A stretch of 64,000 bases of DNA, from NCBI RefSeq assembly GCF_014199205.1, contig NZ_JACIJD010000001.1, positions 372,001-436,000 of the forward strand. Reading direction: 5' to 3'. The DNA is from Muricoccus pecuniae (GTDB lineage Bacteria > Pseudomonadota > Alphaproteobacteria > Acetobacterales > Acetobacteraceae). Each line of letters starts with the position of its first letter. Position 1 is the stretch's first letter. A model generated the notes under the pieces. It ran no database searches. It was not told where the DNA came from and saw only the letters and a list, made by a program, of their open reading frames with translations. Positions 63,043-64,000 of this stretch are shown here, one piece after another. The translations under genes and the position numbers were made by a program.

Positions 63043-64000
63043 ATGGACGGTGTTCTCTCCCGCGCCCCCGAGGCCGGGCTCTTCTCGATTCCCGGCGCGC
63101 GCTTCGGAACGGCCCCGCTTCCCGCCCGCCAGCTCGACCCCGGCATGGGGCTCGCGGTCGCGCGCCGCACCGTGTTCCGTCCGGAGGACGGGGAGGATCT
63201 CGGCCGCGTGGCGGACCGCGTGGCGGCGGGCAACATGGCCCTGCTCGGTGCCGCGGCGGACCCGGCGGAGCGGGCGCGGCTGCGCAACGCGATCGCCACT
63301 GGCGCCCTCATCACCTCGGGCCGCCACCTCCAGCACGGCGATGCCGGGCAGCCCGGCCGGAACATGGAGGTCTTCACCAACTGCTCGACGGCGAACGCCT
63401 CCTTCACCCTGTTCTACCTGCTGCTGAACGGGAGCGGCGTGGGCCGGGCCTATGACGATGAGCTGGTCGCCGTGGACTGGGGCCAGGCGCCGAGGCTGCT
63501 GCTCCGCCTCGACCCCACGCATGCCGACTGGCCGCGGACCCGCGCGGACCTGCACCGCTTCGGCAGCGAGTTCGGCCTGCTGCCCTGGGGCACCGCGCTG
63601 GAGGACCTCACCGAGGCGCAGGAGGCCGAGCTGAGGGCCTGGATCGCGCGCGAGTTCGTCGGCGACGCGGCGGGGCTTCCGCCCGGCGCCCTGCGCCACG
63701 AGGTCGCGGACAGCCGGGAGGGCTGGGCGAAGGCGGTGGAGCTGCTGGAAAGCCTCTCCTTCGAGGGCGCGGCAGGGCGCACGCTGCTGCTCGACTTCAG
63801 CCCGATCCGCCCGCGCGGCGCACCGATCGCGGGCATGCAGGGCCGCCCGGCCTCGGGTCCGCTCTCGCTGATGCGCGCCTTCGTCAACCTGCGCCAGCAC
63901 GTCATCGAGCCCGCCCGGCACCGCGCGCCCGGGGACGAGGCGCTTGCCCCCTGGGAGCAGGCGCTACTGGTGGATCACCACCTCTCGGTCGAGGTGCAGG
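63043..64000 (+). CDS. Class II (adenosylcobalamin-dependent) ribonucleotide reductase, 3' end outside window
   Basis: The first 319 residues of a ribonucleotide reductase catalytic chain. HLQHGDAGQPGRNMEVFTNC (95-114) gives the first redox cysteine, and FYLLLNGSGVGRAYDD is the class II-type substrate/glycine-rich loop. No nrdA-type ATP-cone is seen at the N-terminus. B12-dependent enzymes need neither oxygen nor a tyrosyl radical, which NO quenches, so its position behind nsrR in an NO island is meaningful. The active-site cysteine and C-terminal pair lie beyond the edge. Confidence 0.82.
   Translation, partial: MDGVLSRAPEAGLFSIPGARFGTAPLPARQLDPGMGLAVARRTVFRPEDGEDLGRVADRVAAGNMALLGAAADPAERARLRNAIATGALITSGRHLQHGDAGQPGRNMEVFTNCSTANASFTLFYLLLNGSGVGRAYDDELVAVDWGQAPRLLLRLDPTHADWPRTRADLHRFGSEFGLLPWGTALEDLTEAQEAELRAWIAREFVGDAAGLPPGALRHEVADSREGWAKAVELLESLSFEGAAGRTLLLDFSPIRPRGAPIAGMQGRPASGPLSLMRAFVNLRQHVIEPARHRAPGDEALAPWEQALLVDHHLSVEVQ

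Overview
The window looks like chromosomal DNA of a high-GC alphaproteobacterium, most probably an Acetobacteraceae member of the Roseomonas type. Reasons: very GC-rich third codon positions, the murA-hisG-hisD-infA-maf-RNase E/G-yacG neighbourhood typical of Alphaproteobacteria, a LexA box of the alphaproteobacterial GAAC-N7-GAAC kind, and several tripartite tricarboxylate (Bug/TctC) transport proteins. The taxonomic call is inference; no rRNA gene is present.

Region 1 (1-10402, minus strand) is an eleven-gene operon in which every stop codon overlaps the next start: myo-inositol-1-phosphate synthase, HD-domain protein, SAM methyltransferase, Gfo/Idh oxidoreductase, zinc-ribbon metallo-beta-lactamase-fold protein, YcaO protein, sugar isomerase-like TIM barrel, GT4 glycosyltransferase, PIG-L deacetylase, uracil-DNA-glycosylase-fold protein and GalE (cut by the window edge). 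It reads as a biosynthetic cluster for an inositol-based aminoglycoside or mycothiol-like small molecule that I cannot match to a described pathway. An outer-membrane protein gene lies just upstream.

Region 2 (11417-18393) is housekeeping: tRNA-Phe, yacG, RNase E/G, maf, infA, hisD, hisG, murA, dcd, a small conserved-looking ORF and tRNA-Thr.

Region 3 (18605-27132, plus strand) holds a sulfur-carrier protein, a MoeB/ThiF-rhodanese fusion and an NAD-dependent sugar epimerase-like protein (a possible thio-sugar module), a small unknown gene, and a LexA-controlled imuB-imuC (dnaE2) mutagenesis cassette without imuA.

Region 4 (27152-31907, minus strand) is an isolated group of four phage tail or tailspike-like genes with a terminator at its 5' edge.

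Region 5 (32144-39492, plus strand) contains a polyamine ABC transporter (potFGHI order), two tandem class I aminotransferases and a double-GNAT acetyltransferase.

Region 6 (39702-55197) contains two sugar-acid-type catabolic loci. The first runs on the minus strand from a pdxA2-like gene through tctCBA, a 3-hydroxyisobutyrate dehydrogenase-like gene and an IlvD/Edd dehydratase to a DHDPS-family aldolase, controlled by a divergent GntR regulator. The second is a LysR gene divergent from two tandem UxaA-family dehydratase paralogues, a ThDP enzyme and a Bug protein. The two UxaA paralogues have lost opposite halves of the conserved motifs.

Region 7 (55198-64000) is a nitric-oxide/nitrite island: a decayed pseudoazurin remnant, nirK, quinol-dependent NO reductase, a DUF1858 protein, a Dnr-like Crp/Fnr regulator, nnrU, mog, ytfE/ric, nsrR and the start of a B12-dependent (class II) ribonucleotide reductase. 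Operator-like palindromes are visible upstream of nirK, between ytfE and nsrR, and upstream of the reductase (two NrdR-like boxes).
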